DNA from: Byssochlamys sp. IMV 00236
Taxonomy: Eukaryota > Ascomycota > Eurotiomycetes > Eurotiales > Thermoascaceae
Direction of reading: 5' to 3'
NCBI GenBank assembly: GCA_001931875.2
Contig: MSJH02000637.1
Location: 62,001-126,000 of the forward strand
DNA length: 64,000 bases
The position numbers and the translations under genes are program-made. Under the pieces are notes generated by a model that saw only the letters and a program-made list of their open reading frames with translations, had not been told where the DNA came from and ran no database searches. Within the stretch, counting starts at the first letter, position 1. Every line of letters begins with the position of its first letter. Of this stretch, positions 27,073 to 38,783 are shown in pieces.

Positions 27073-28900
27073 ATGGTCGCCTTCAAATTGCCGTGGGCTC
27101 ACAGACCAGCAAACGGCTCTGCAGCAGAAAACGCCCCGCTACTTGGAGCTCCAGGAAAACCTCATGCCACTAACCGAAATAGCAACCTGCATCATGAAAA
27201 TGGAAATGGGAATTATGTGAATGGCCTCCCCAGGTCAAGGGTGCGATGGGAGAGCCCTACGAGACACCTGAGTTATGGAGTACAGATGCCACAGGCTCCT
27301 GGTGTTAGTCGATATTTTGTAAGTTGGCGTATACACCCCAGGATACTGCTTGATTAAATAACGGCATTAACACCATGGAATATGCAGATCCAAGAGCCAA
27401 ACAAACGTTCGAGAATACCGGTCTTTCTACAGCTGCGAGGGAGCGTCATGCCGAAAATGATATTCAAAACTGCTTTCGTAGCAGTCTGGTCCGCCTTGGT
27501 TACCACCATCTCTATTTATGCTTATGACCGTATGTGAGATATCTTATGATATACGTCGACGATAGAAAGCAGTTTCTGATTTGAATATGCATATAGTTAG
27601 CATCAACAACATTTTGTTGACAGTTCTGGGTGTTGTTGTTGGTCTGGCTTTGTCTTTTCGGAGCTCAACTGCATATGACAGGTAAATAGTATATATACCA
27701 CGACTGCTGTGCAATATACTGACATTGGGCTCAGGTTTAGTGATGGACGCAAGTACTGGGCATTGCTGACCCAGACTTGTCGCGACCTTGCCCGTGTGAT
27801 TTGGGTTAGCGTTGAAGAACGATCTGGGGAGCAGGGAAAGGATGACGTACTCGGAAAACTGTATGATTTCTCAATGGAAAACCAGGGAGCATTTACTGAC
27901 TGTCTAGTAGAACCGCATTGAACTTGATCCTTGCATTCACTATTGCACTAAAACATAAATTGCGCTTTGAGCCTCTCATCTGCTATGAAGACTTGACCGG
28001 GCTCATTGGCTATCTCGACACATTCCTGAAGGAGCAGAATCTCCTCCGTGCAAATCAGAACGGAAACGTGGCGCATGACCCGCGCAAGAAGGCGAACGGT
28101 GCCCATGGGCTTCAGTTCCCTGCGTTTGGGGCTCAGAAGTTGATCAGAGAGTCTGAAAAGCCGCTGGAGCAGCTTCCTCTGGAGATCCTCAATCATATCT
28201 CAGCATATATCGACTACGTTTCTAAGAATGGCACTTTGGTATCAACTCACCAGGGAGAATGCGGTAAGTCTCATTAGATCTGGCCTATATATTGCGTCTC
28301 TGACGAAGATAGTGTCGGCCGTTGCTACGCTGAATGAAGTATTGACTGGCACCGAGCGAGTGTTGGAAACGCCTCTTCCAGCAGCATATACAATCGCCAT
28401 ATCGCAGATTACATGGGTTTACGTCCTCCTTCTTCCTTTCCAACTATTCAGTTACCTAGGCTGGATAACTATTCCTGGTTCCATTGGTAACCACACCCTC
28501 ATATCTACACTAGTCTGGTCATTAAACTAACACGGATATAGTCGGAGCATACATTATTCTTGGTCTTTCCGCCATCGGCGAAGAAGTGGAGAATCCATTT
28601 GGCCACGATGCGAACGATCTTCCCTTGGACTACTACTGTGAACGCCTGGCTAGAGAGTTCAGCGTTATGACGGCAACACCGCCTCCGAGATACAACGAGT
28701 TTGCTGAACGCGAGGACAACTATGTCCTGTACCCATTGAGTCTCAGCGGATTCACGGAGTGGAAGACCCGCTCTATGACGGATATCCGTGCAGCATTGAG
28801 AACGAACGCAGCTCTTGACACCCCCATCTTTACTATCAGCAGTCCTGTACTTGAGGAGGAAGAATTTGATCAGCACCCAGCACCTACTCAAACTGTTTAA
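27073..28900 (+). CDS. Bestrophin-like (UPF0187) membrane channel protein
   Basis: Fungal members are predicted anion channels related to bestrophins. Seven exons join in phase: 27073-27318, 27388-27529, 27597-27681, 27735-27860, 27911-28263, 28313-28486 and 28542-28900, giving 494 residues. Family features include RGSVMPKMIF and the first membrane segment AVWSALVTTISIYAY. The second contains NNILLTVLGVVVGLALSFRSS, followed directly by TAYDRFSDGRKYW. Later come NEVLTGTERVLETPLPAAY, the membrane pair ITWVYVLLLPFQLFSYLGW and VGAYIILGLSAIG, and the family signature EEVENPFGHDANDLPLD. The N-terminal 75 residues are hydrophilic and Asn-rich. No frame damage is seen. The transported ion and the membrane are not known. 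Confidence 0.9.
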
Positions 28901-29174
28901 AAGCGGGATTTCAGGGGACTATACTAAGAGTGGTTCTAATGTCGCCCTCGTCATGTTCGCATCGACTAACTAGTTTAAATATGGGCATACAGCTCGGCGT
29001 AGTTCCAAATTAACTCGGCGTGGTTCCGAATCCTGCCAGTGCTTTTTGCCTTACTAAAGTAAACTCAAACTATGCTGCGGCTTCTCTTAGCATATAAAGA
29101 AAACGGTGAGAAGCTTGCAAAGACTAGTCGATGGTTAGTTCGATAGCTGCATGAATTCATTCAAGACTTGCCTG

Positions 29175-30510
29175 TTTGACTGCCAATAATCCGCCACGAG
29201 GCTCCCCGTTGGGCTGATTCCAGCAGGGAATGGTAGAACCAACTTTCCTGACGGGCTCCCATCATGGAACGGCCAGCGTCATTAGACAACTCATGAACAT
29301 AGTCTGTGTTCCAGTACAGATCTGTAATAGAGCGGTCGTAATTTCGGGTGTCTAACATGATTAGATCCACAAGATTTCCTAGCTTAAAATTCCTCCAGAT
29401 GCGAAGATTATTATCTATATCTGCCTGGCTATTTAGTTGTTCGCTTAAATAAGGACATGATAAAGCCCTTAGTTAACTTACCGAATGGGCATCTATTCAA
29501 AATACGCACGAACTGCATTTATTTACCGCTGGTCAACAGAGACACCACCATCATTAATAAATGAAGCTTCGGTATTATTTAACTCAGAAGAACCATCTCG
29601 ATAGGTATTGTCTGCAACATCTATTGATTCTTAGAGTCTATTTATCATACTTTAGCTTGAAACATACCGTGATCATCCCAGACTGGAATCCAGGCAAATT
29701 TTTCATAGTTCGCAAGTAGGCCCAGGTCAGTCCGGTATGTTGCCAGGCGCTTTTAATAATCATAAAGTGTGTAGATCTCTCTGTCGGGCAGTGGGACGCG
29801 TCCAATACTGTTTCCCCAACCGCTAGATAAATACTATTAGCATCCCCTAGTAATACTATTCTCCTCCCCGGAGACCACTTACTACGTAGTCCCCATTCTT
29901 ATATTCATAAATGTAGTCGCTGCCATTCCTGTCAACTTTTATCATAACTTCGTTTTGATGTTAATTGCCCTTACCCAAAATGTAAGACATTGTCCACGGA
30001 GTCCTTTCGCACAGGGTTTCCAAATGCGTTAAAGAAACCAAATGCTAGTAAAATAATCAGTATAAAGCAGCTTCAAGTAAGTAGAGATAGAGTACATACG
30101 GTAGTTACTGCATGAATAGACAGCAAGATTGATGTTTTGCACAGAATCCTGTGCAGCAGGCGAAGTCTTTATACGTCCAATTGGACTTGGAACTGGAACT
30201 GGTAGTAAGATGTGGTAAACGATTGCAGATTATTTGCTTCCACTTTAACAGTGTAAACCATATCAGAACTTATGTAAACCGTACCCGAATTCACCACTTG
30301 CTCCAACTGAGAGTCTTGTGCAACCTTGTAATTTAGACAGACTGGTGCATTCGATACTGGACTAGCGCCATCTGTCTAAGTATAAATGGGTACCGGATTG
30401 TACATACAGAGGCACTAGCCCAGAGGTGGCTGCATTGTCGGTGACGTCGTCAATTGTAGGGGAACATCGAGTCCACAAAATGACTGAATTGGGATACGGG
30501 AAATGCTCAT
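29175..30510 (-). pseudogene. Decayed PhoD-type alkaline phosphatase
   Basis: On the minus strand, pieces of a PhoD metallophosphatase follow in the right order: SVILWTRCSPT, a VVNSGTVY segment, VQNINLAVYSCSNYR, FGFFNAFGNPVRKDS, GWGNSIGRVPLPDREIYTLY, KFAWIPVWDDH, ADNTYRDGSSELNNTE, and LIMLDTRNYDRSITDLYWNT. Several frames are used and stops interrupt: TAA after IYTLYDY, TAA after SVDQR, and TAG where the family has Trp in the YFEW position. The TAG and the nearby ATA (expected ATG) are what CpA-to-TpA change gives. Homology stops after IIGSQT at about 29175, so the C-terminal third is gone. Traces of introns remain. It is nonfunctional. Confidence 0.8.
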
Positions 30511-30519
30511 TAATGACAG

Positions 30520-31847
30520 AAGAGTGACAGTGTTGTAGCAGAAGGAAAAAAGAAAAAAGAAAAGAAAAAAAAAAGAGCAGGGTTGTTGAACTGCATGGTA
30601 AAAATGCCAGTTTGCAGGCGATCGCTCCCCAGCCTGGCTGTCCACTGAGTAAGTATGCCAAGTAATTATCAAGAGTTAACAAAGTTTCATTAGAATTAAT
30701 AATTTATTTTCGTATGGCACCATTGTCTTCGATTTTATGTTTATGCCATGTCAGCCGGGAAGCATGAGTCTCAGCATTCCTCGTTATCAACTCATAGAAT
30801 GTCCCGGGGTTTTCGGTCTGAGGTAGCGGAATTAAGCTCTCATGATGGATATGAAATGTCGAATCTCCAGACATATGGCGGGAACTTCCCGTGGTTAAGT
30901 AACAGATAAGACCAGCATGGCACAAACGTCAACCAGACCACAGTAAACGCTCACTGATGAATCTGTGGAGAGATTCCGTCCCGTCATTTATCTGCCTTTG
31001 AAGTGCGTTCTACTTGACTCAAGGGTCATATCGTGTCGTATGACTTCGCTCTGGGAGCTTTGATTCTCATCTAGGTCCCCTCCCGTTCACTGGTTCTTGT
31101 CCGGTCAATTAATGCAACCGGAAGAGTACCGTAGCCACTTAAAGTACTTCACTATCGCGGCCGATACCTCGGGCGGCTCAAAGATAAGGGGCACAGAGTG
31201 TTCGTTGACTTCAGTTGGTACCCATCCTATGTCGAAGTGGCAATCGAGTGCTGAGATCTCCATACGATGATGCCCAATGTTTCCTGTCGGCACTAACGTA
31301 TGAGATCCATGGATACGTATCCGAATGCCCGGAATGAAATGACGGCACGTAGGCTGGTTATCTACACATCAGCCCGGGCTGTTCCAGAATACGAATCAGC
31401 ATCAACTTAAGCTCCACACTAGGTAATCCAGTTGCAGAGAGCCTAACCACTTCCAGACTGGCTTCATACCAACCTGGATCCTACCCCATACTCGGAGCGT
31501 ATGGTACAGGAAACGTCAACCATATCAGGATAACGTGGATGAAAGTAGAACAGGAGTGACTCCTATGACAGGTTGTAGAAACATCTGTCGGAGATATACG
31601 GTGTTTTATCTTATTTAACTCCGCAAACCCATACCAGAGTAGGTATGTACATCGGATATAGCTCTATGGTCTTGTGACATGGCAATTACCGGTCGTGAGG
31701 GTGAAGAGCTACATATAAGAGGGATTTCTGGGCGATTACTTCTTTAGCAATAGTCCCTCTTGATTCTCTTCAAACTTTGCTTTGCTCACCAGCCTATATC
31801 CTTTTCTACTGTTCACCCGTACGAACTTCATTACTGCAAACACCAGC
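30520..31847. other. Gene-poor region upstream of the alcohol dehydrogenase
   Basis: No gene can be supported. A minus-strand frame at 31105-31293, ending in EPPEVSAAIVKYFKWL, looks protein-like and remains open further upstream, but I do not recognise it. The last 100 bp serve as the promoter and leader of the gene at 31848. Confidence 0.35.
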
Positions 31848-33053
31848 ATGGTCAATGCAATCCAATTCCGTGGATCTCCCGAGGGGAAGGTCGTGCAAAC
31901 AACGTTCACTCTTCCTGCTATCCAGGCAGATGAGGTTCTGGTGCGAGTAACCCACAGTGGACTTTGCGGTAGTGACATTCACGCGCTCAACAAGCCATTG
32001 GTGCTTGGACATGAAGGTTAGTAGCATACAGGTTTTCTCTCCAAAGTGTCTACATGGGACAAATAATGAGCTTACGTTGGTAGGGATTGGAATTATCGAG
32101 GAACTTGGCTCCGCAGTCACCCTCTTCAAGGTTGGAGACAGAGTTGGCTGGGGTCCACTAAACTCAACATGCGGCTTATGCGAGTTCTGTCGCACTGGCC
32201 GAGATGCGTATTGTCCAGAAGCGAGGACGTATAGCATGGTCGATTTCGATACCTTGGGATCTGTGTGCAGTCATGCCGTACGCAAGCAACAGTGGATCTT
32301 CCACATTCCTGATGCGCTCTCCTCGGAAAACGCCGCTCCTCTCATGTGTGAGTTTCAAAGAATATCAGTCTGTTCATCTACGTTACTGGTTTTCTCTAAT
32401 TATTCTTTCTCCAGGTGGTGGTGGCACCGTGTGGGTTCCTCTGGTCGAGCAGTGCAGACCTTACGAGCGCGTTGGGATCGTCGGCATCGGTGGTCTCGGT
32501 CATCTCACCATTCAATATGCCAGTAAGATGGGTTGCGACGTCGTGGCGTTTTCCTCCACGGAAGAAAAGCGGGAGGAAGCTCTAAAACTCGGTGCGAACG
32601 AGTTTTATGCCACAAAGGGGATCGAAGATTACTCTCTCCTAGGCCTGAAAAAGCCAGTGGACCGCCTTCTGATTACCACTTCCGCGAAGTTGGACATCGG
32701 GATCTTCTATCCAATCTTGAATCGTAACGCCACTATTGTGCCACTTTCAGTCGACGGGGGCAACTTCACCGCACCATACTTTCCAACAGTCTATCATGGA
32801 CAGAGAATTATCGGCAGTTGTGTCTGTAGTCAGTTTCTTCAGTATGTGTGACTATATGAAAACCGCATTGGCAGGGCTGGCCCATGGCTAATTTTCTGAT
32901 TGCAGAGACAAAGCTTTAGACTTTGCAGCGCGAAACAAAATCTATGTCGTTGCTGAGAGGTTCCCCATGACATTAGAAGGGGTCACAGCATGTGTGGAAA
33001 AACTAGCTAGCGGGAAGATGCGCTATCGCGGAGTTCTCAGTTGGGAGTATTAA
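31848..33053 (+). CDS. Zinc-dependent alcohol dehydrogenase (MDR family)
   Basis: It is predicted to interconvert alcohols and aldehydes or ketones with NAD(P). Four exons join in phase: 31848-32016, 32084-32347, 32415-32841 and 32906-33053, giving 335 residues. Catalytic-zinc ligands are in CGSDIHALN and LGHEG (split by intron 1). Structural-zinc cysteines are in CGLCEFCRTGRDAYC. The Rossmann motif is GIGGLGHLTIQYA near residue 175. DVVAFSSTEEKREEALKLGAN follows, as in the cinnamyl/YahK-type NADP-dependent branch. Intron donors are GTTAGT, GTGAGT and GTATGT. The distance between the first zinc ligand and GHE is short. Its neighbour, the aldo-keto reductase at 33864-35156, is also an oxidoreductase but is transcribed towards it; I see no firm evidence of one pathway. 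Confidence 0.88.
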
Positions 33054-33863
33054 CTACATCCATTCCTGTAGTTCTCATGCTGGTTTGTGTACTATTTCCA
33101 CTTATCATCTATTCTATAAGTGGAGTAGGGAAATACAAAAGCGTTGCAAATATGCTGCTGCCTACATGCAAAGCTGAGACCACCGAGATAGGATAAAGCA
33201 GTGAATACATCTATGGACTCAACTTTTGTTTCAAGAACTAGCTAGTAGTATTGTACTGCGTAGTCGATAATGCTTTATTTAGCTGCATGTTGATAAGATG
33301 TGGTGGTAGTATAAATGGTGATAAATTAGTCTATGTATGTACGGTAAATTAACCGGAAGCTATATATCGTTTGATTATTACTTGGACTAGACAATTCCAT
33401 GAAATTTCTTTTCAGATCCCGTCATTGATTTATTGAAATATTAAATCTCGCTCCAGAACAGGGAAACTATAGTACTGACAGCAAAGGGCGTCTAGAGACA
33501 TTCATCTTACGGAAGAAGAGAAACGAGAGAATTCTCGTGCTGTGTTACCGAGACAATAACCCCGCGGTATCCTCCTCCCTTATGTTAATTATCCCTCAAT
33601 TAATATATACCCCAAGGCTATCTTACACCTCTTATTGTATAGCTTACTAGATTTTATTGAGAGCAGCTATCGCTGTAGCCAGGCTCTGCATCTCAATAGA
33701 TTCAATTCTATGCTTCAATAAAATTGAGATGGTCGAGGTTAAGCATATAGATTCCCCTATCGACTGAAGCAGCGGGTCCGTATTACGAAATCAAAGATAA
33801 GATGGATGCTCAAAAGTGATTTTCGACGTCCATATACTGCTTTGCCTCTACAAGCATCCGACT
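33054..33863. other. Convergent 3' intergenic region
   Basis: AT-rich sequence between the ends of the alcohol dehydrogenase and aldo-keto reductase genes. I see no coding potential or repeat. Confidence 0.4.
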
Positions 33864-35156
33864 TCAGTGTCCCACCAACGCCTGCTGTGCGGGAGCATAT
33901 CTGTTGCCGTGCGGCTTGGCGGCATCAATGACTTTCCTCATCTCTCGTTTCTCTTCTTCCGTAAGATCAATGTCTCTAGACGCCCAATTTTCCTCCAATC
34001 GCTTTGCTTTGGTTGTGCCTGGTATGGCAATCATTCCTTGCGCAGCAACCCAGGCCAGAGCAATTTGAGCTGTAGTGCAACCTCTTTTTGAAGCGAGCTT
34101 TTTAATTTCTTCAACGATGGCTCGATTTTTATAAAAGTTCTCGCCTTGGAACTTGGGAACTAGAGACCAGCAAGTTCGGTGTGAGAGCTTTGTTACGGAT
34201 GGCTCGGCAGATATGATTGGAAAGGAGACTCACTCTTCCGTCGGAAATCATCGGGCGCAAAATCGTCGGGGGACTTGTATTGGAATTCATCAACCAGCCA
34301 GCCGTGGCCCAAGGGGCTGTAAGCCACGTAGGCCACACCAAGTTCCCTCGCAGTCTCGATGAGACCATCCGTCTCGTGCAAGGTCTCAAAAGCTGAATAT
34401 TCCGCTTGAACGGCATCAATCTTGGCAACTACGAGTGAGAATCAGTGCCGCGTTCAATGTTGAAAAAAATGGCGAGGAAGAATCTCACTCGAATTGGCCT
34501 TACGCAGTGTAGCGGCAGAACATTCAGAGAGACCAATGTATTTCGTTTTCCCTGCCTTTCGGAGTTCATCAAGCGCGGGAATCGACTCTTCGAGAGGGGT
34601 TCCTGTCGAGGTTTTCATCAGTAGACGAAATAACAGTACAGATGGCGAGACGCACTTGGATCAATCCGATGAAGATAGTAGAGGTCTGGTGCAAAACCAA
34701 GTCTCTCAATGGTACCTTCGATGTACTCTTTGATGTGAGAGGCCGAGTTCGTGACATTCCCATCGCCACCGAAGACATCGAAACTACATTTTGAGGCGAC
34801 TAGTGACCCGAGATGCGTTAGAAGTCGCCGTGGTGGACCAAGGAGGTGTGTGCAACATACTGAAGACCTTGTCGCGCACGTTATATTTCCTGATAAAATC
34901 TCCCAGGAGTTTCTCATTGACACCAGCTTCGTAGACAACCTTCCACAGCCATCAACCTTCTGTGCGACTACTGACAAGAGAAAGCGTCTTGACTCACCGC
35001 CGTGTCCCAAAAGGTGCATCCCAGCTCAATTGCTTTCCGCAGCACCGGTTCAGCCTCGTCGAGACTGAGATGGTTTCCTAAACCATAGCTCAGACCCATT
35101 GCCCCGAAGCCGGGGGAAGGGACGTGAAAATCTCCAAAGGGGAGTGTCTTGACCAT
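33864..35156 (-). CDS. Aldo-keto reductase
   Basis: It is an NADPH-dependent oxidoreductase of the TIM-barrel aldo-keto reductase superfamily. Six exons join in phase: 35156-34998, 34939-34861, 34799-34656, 34602-34489, 34428-34234 and 34159-33864, giving 328 residues. The catalytic tetrad is visible: Asp and Tyr in WDTAVVYEAG (the ...DTA/VVY... junction is a splice site), Lys in IASKCSFD, and His in LYYLHRID. Further features are the substrate-pocket segment YSPLGHGWL and the cofactor-binding end [13 protein letters not shown]. The family is closest to the YakC/auxin-induced protein type used for small aldehydes and ketones. The physiological substrate cannot be told. Confidence 0.9.
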
Positions 35157-36409
35157 GGTGGCTTAACAGCAAAGAATTGCCAGAGCACGTGAGGGATCGT
35201 TGGCCGGCGTTGTCTTGATGACAGAGGAGTCCTGACTGAATCGATGCTAACGCGAGGGATCGAGATCCTCAAATACCCTGTTGTTGTCCCGTGCGGGCTT
35301 AATCCCTGTGAGGTGTCTGCAATACTGTTGTTGTAATGTCCGAGGAGATGGGATAGCAAGCCCCCAGAGCGTTCTTCCTGTCTCTTTGTCTTGATGGGCA
35401 TTTTTCGGACTTTAGCTATATCCGTGACTGGTAGCTTACCCTTCGTCGAGCTGAGCCACGGATGGTAATCAGTAACTAGATAACTAACTAACTAACATTG
35501 CATGTACTGTAGCATTGGCGTGGCGAAGACATCATCGACCACAGAAAGGAATACTACTATCTATACTACAGACATGTCTTTAAAGCGTATTGACTATTGG
35601 CTATAATATTAATATGTAATAATTGAGTTGCAGGACAGCATCAGGTACGTACTAGTACAACTAAGGTATGTGGGTAGTGTCAGCCGGTTGCATTAGCGCG
35701 ATCTGAATACGGTAGTTAAAGCCTTATTAGGCCCACTATCTAAGTATCTACAGAGAAATTCTAGAATTCCTTTTCTTTTTTGTTTGTTCTTTTTTTTTTC
35801 TACTTCAATTTCCCAAACAGTTCACATCAGAGCTCTATGAGTTTGACTAGAGTTGCTAATGGCACTAAACAAGCCTATAAAAAAACCAAAAACACTAGTT
35901 CTCATGATTGTGGATAGACAGTTAAATGAGCATAATATTAATGATGTGGGGGAAGCTTCTGGTCTGTGAGGTCTATGCGTTAACGCTCCCGCAATATCCT
36001 AGCTTTGGGCGGTTAGTTCCGGATCATCTACCTAAAGTAATGAATTCCACACGCTAGTAATATTACTTTTTATTGATACGCAATACATAGCTTAGACAGA
36101 AGGTTGTCGTGTTTGCTTTGCTTTATACGGCTAGTAGGCACAGCAAGAACAATTAATATTACTAGCGTGTAAATTAAAAATCATTTCATTTCAAGACAGC
36201 TTTGACAAACATACAGTATTGTATGGTATATGGTGTACGGCCTGCAGAGATGAGGCACGTGCGCAACCCTTCTATAAAGGGCAGTGGTTCATCCACTCTG
36301 CTCCCCTTTCATAAGCCAGTTGCATAGTTATAAGCTAGTTATTCTTCGTTGTGCTGCACCCACAGTCCGCCAAGTAACAGTCACTACTTTTCGCTGTCTC
36401 GCTCCAAAG
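35157..36409. other. AT-rich intergenic region
   Basis: No gene is supported. It holds short TAAC repeats near 35480-35500, T-rich runs near 35780-35800, and the inverted-repeat element at 36049-36170. The last part includes the promoter of the bZIP gene. Confidence 0.4.
36049..36170. mobile_element. 122-bp element with 17-bp perfect terminal inverted repeats (MITE-like)
   Basis: ACACGCTAGTAATATTA at 36049-36065 is repeated as its exact reverse complement at 36154-36170, with 88 bp between. There is no coding capacity. I see no clear target-site duplication next to the arms. The size and AT-rich make-up suit a miniature inverted-repeat transposable element, but a hairpin-forming regulatory element is also possible. 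Confidence 0.6.
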
Positions 36410-37402
36410 ATGGATACAAATGCAGATGGCTATCTAGTAGCCTCCTTTCTCAGACCGGGGAGTATGCTTCGACAAATAGCAGAAGTACGGGATATCAGGG
36501 ATGATTGGACGGGAGTGACAAGCACGGCAGAGAGGAAAAAGCGCCAGAACCGTCTCAATCAGAGGGCACATCGTAGGCTAATCCCCATTGCGCATTATCC
36601 GGGCGCTGATCGCTGACATATCGCGCTCTTCCCTGCAGGAAGAAGGCAGCACGCCCAGCAGAGACATGCTCTTGTCACTCCAAGTGAGTCCGCGGCGCGC
36701 GGCCATCAACTTCCACCAGACCAGCAGCAAGACGGCAGGGACAGCGAGAATAAGCTTGCCGCCAAAGATGAAAGCAACCTGGGTAAGGGCTATCTCCTCC
36801 TAGCTTCACCCCATCAACGTGCTTGGATCCGCGCCTTTATGCGGAAAACCTATGAGCATTACAGCCTGAACTCGCCACAACCGACACAATTACCAATGCT
36901 GATCCGGTTAAATGTCCTCAACGCCCTGTCACACAATGCTACCCTACTCGGCATTCCGGTCGAAGGGCTATGTCGCGATGAGTTTATATCGCCCTTCAGC
37001 GAACAAGGCCCGTTTTCCTCAGACGCAATCCCGCCATCACCATCCTGTGCCGCAAATCTTCTCCCCACAGTCTTACAGAAGACAGTCAAACATCATCCTT
37101 GGATTGACCTCTTCCCCATTCCGCGGATGCGGGACAATATTCTCAGCGCGATTGTTGCCGGTGTCTTTGATGAAGATGAGCTGTGTGGTGATCTCCTTAG
37201 CGTAGAAGATGACAGTCAAGGTGAGAAGCCGGCTCTTATTGTCTGGGGGGAACCGTGGGATCCCCGGAGCTGGGAGGCCAGTGATGCCTTCTTGATAAAG
37301 TGGGGTTGGCTAATCGAGGGATGTCCCGAGATTCTCGAGGCAACCAACTTCTGGCGCCAGAGGAGGAGAGAGAAGAAGTTTATCTTTAAAATGTTCCGGT
37401 AA
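36410..37402 (+). CDS. bZIP transcription factor with DUF3425-like C-terminus
   Basis: Two exons, 36410-36572 and 36639-37402, join in phase (GTAGGC...CCTGCAG) to give 308 residues. The intron falls inside the basic region. The N-terminal part has DDWTGVTSTAERKKRQNRLN and then QRAHRRRQHAQQRHA, which keeps the N-x-x-A/N-x-x-R/H spacing of fungal bZIP basic regions (N-R-L-N-Q-R-A). No long leucine zipper is visible. The C-terminal 200 residues match the DUF3425 pattern (for example VLQKTVKHHPWIDLFPIPRMRDN split over its length, and WEASDAFLIKWGWLIEGCPE). Such proteins are nuclear and often local regulators, but its targets are unknown. Confidence 0.85.
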
Positions 37403-37488
37403 TATACCAGTGGCGGATCCGACGGGGGTTTGGGGGTTCTTCGGGGGCGATTGTTTTTCAGATTCGGTTTAGGTCTTACAGGAGATAA

Positions 37489-37580
37489 TCTTATGTTTGT
37501 TCCTTCTTACTCCTGCTGCTTATACCCTTATATCCTACTGTTTACAAGGCGTAGTATGGGCAGATTGGGAGTGTAAGCGT
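37489..37580 (+). repeat. Dispersed repeat, copy 2 (3' of the bZIP gene)
   Basis: It matches 25511-25603 over about 90 bp, in the same orientation and again just downstream of a gene. Differences are mainly transitions. The start is CTTATGTTTGTTCCTTCTTA and the end is CAGATTGGGAGTGT. Confidence 0.75.
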
Positions 37581-37737
37581 GCGAAGGGGATAAGAAGGTT
37601 AGATTCTGCCAAGTCCTGCTTACTACGGGCGCCAATATAACTACAGCAGCTTGTTTATTTATAATTCAATAAAAGGCTAAAGTTATAATAATATTTCCCC
37701 TCTTTTGTTAAGCTTGTTTTTGGATTATTTGTCACGG

Positions 37738-38240
37738 TGTCGCTCCCAGGGTGTATTCCTGGTCTAAACCGCTGCACCAGTCTCCCAGGTTATTGACGGC
37801 ATTCGGCTGGTTTCGAAAGCGACTATCATGAACTCCGAGCATATCCACCACATAGGAGTCAACAGTTGAATAGGTGTAATCAGAGTGTAGATGTGTCGGG
37901 ATCTCCTCGTTCTCCAACTGTTGTATGCCAATTGATAAGGGTCGATTTGTTAAACTTAAGAACCCATTGCGATCGATAGTGAAGGAACCGATTCGTGGCG
38001 GAGGAATTCGACTGATGCTTAATAAGATCCGAGAGAGACCACGAAAGAAATTGGTGCGTAATTTGAGATCATGCCGTTTGTCCGACTACGTTTGGGAAAG
38101 CATTTCCCCTTGTATTTCCTCGATATATTGTATGAACAAGTAACCAGCATCCTTGACGCCATCACCAACATGTCTTCCACGAAACACGTAACTCGAAGGA
38201 ACTGGACGTCCCAGCAAAGACAGCAGTCGATAACGGAAGG
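37738..38240 (-). pseudogene. Decayed aminoglycoside-phosphotransferase-like kinase fragment
   Basis: The minus strand reads SLLGRPVPSSYVFRGRHVG, then GYLFIQYIEEIQGEMLS, then KLRTNFFRGLSRILLSISR, SFTIDRNGFLSLTNRPLS, LENEEIPTHLHSDYTYSTV and DSRFRNQPNAVNNLGD. This is the N-lobe and middle of the large fungal family of APH-fold kinases. A TAG lies after LSQT, where Trp (TGG) is expected; TGG to TAG equals CpA to TpA on the other strand. The catalytic HxD half beyond NAVNNLGD is missing, and the frame ends at 37738. It is a truncated, dead copy. Confidence 0.7.
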
Positions 38241-38783
38241 ACTGAAAGCACCAGACTGATTATGAGTCTGATTTGACTGGGCCGAAATCAGATGCAGATC
38301 TCATGGGGTGTCAAAAATACTTTTTTCAGTCTTTGAGAAAGCCAGAAATTTTCCATATTTAGAGACGAGGCATTATAAAAGACTGCTTAAACACTTCGGG
38401 ATTAGGGTGGTACAGCAGAGCAGGTCTGGATGGACGAGTACTACTGCAAGTCTGCCACGCGGCTCCAAACAGGTCTGTGCGAGGTGAGATTACCTGTAAA
38501 TGTCCTGTTGCTATGCGTTATCTCTCGTTTTAATATTGCCACCTTCTTCTAACTATGCATTCTAGTTGATCTTATATTCATACTATTCATACAAGTCTCG
38601 TTTGAATTAAGAATGGGTTATTTTCAAGTATACCTTTATTAGCACACAGTAGCATCTAGGTAACCTCATTCTGGGTTGTAAAGTATGGTATAAGGCTAAC
38701 TGTGCAAGGAGAGGATGAACTCCAAAGTTCAATCAAAAGAGAAACGCCAGCTATATATGAGATTAAGTATGGTATAACTTTTC
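38241..38783. other. Intergenic, no gene seen
   Basis: AT-rich sequence between the APH-like relic and the 3' end of the chitin-synthase-like gene. I see no coding potential. Confidence 0.35.

Noticed and set aside
31105..31293. Minus-strand frame ending EPPEVSAAIVKYFKWL
   Set aside because: Protein-like, but short, with no recognised family and no splice partners.
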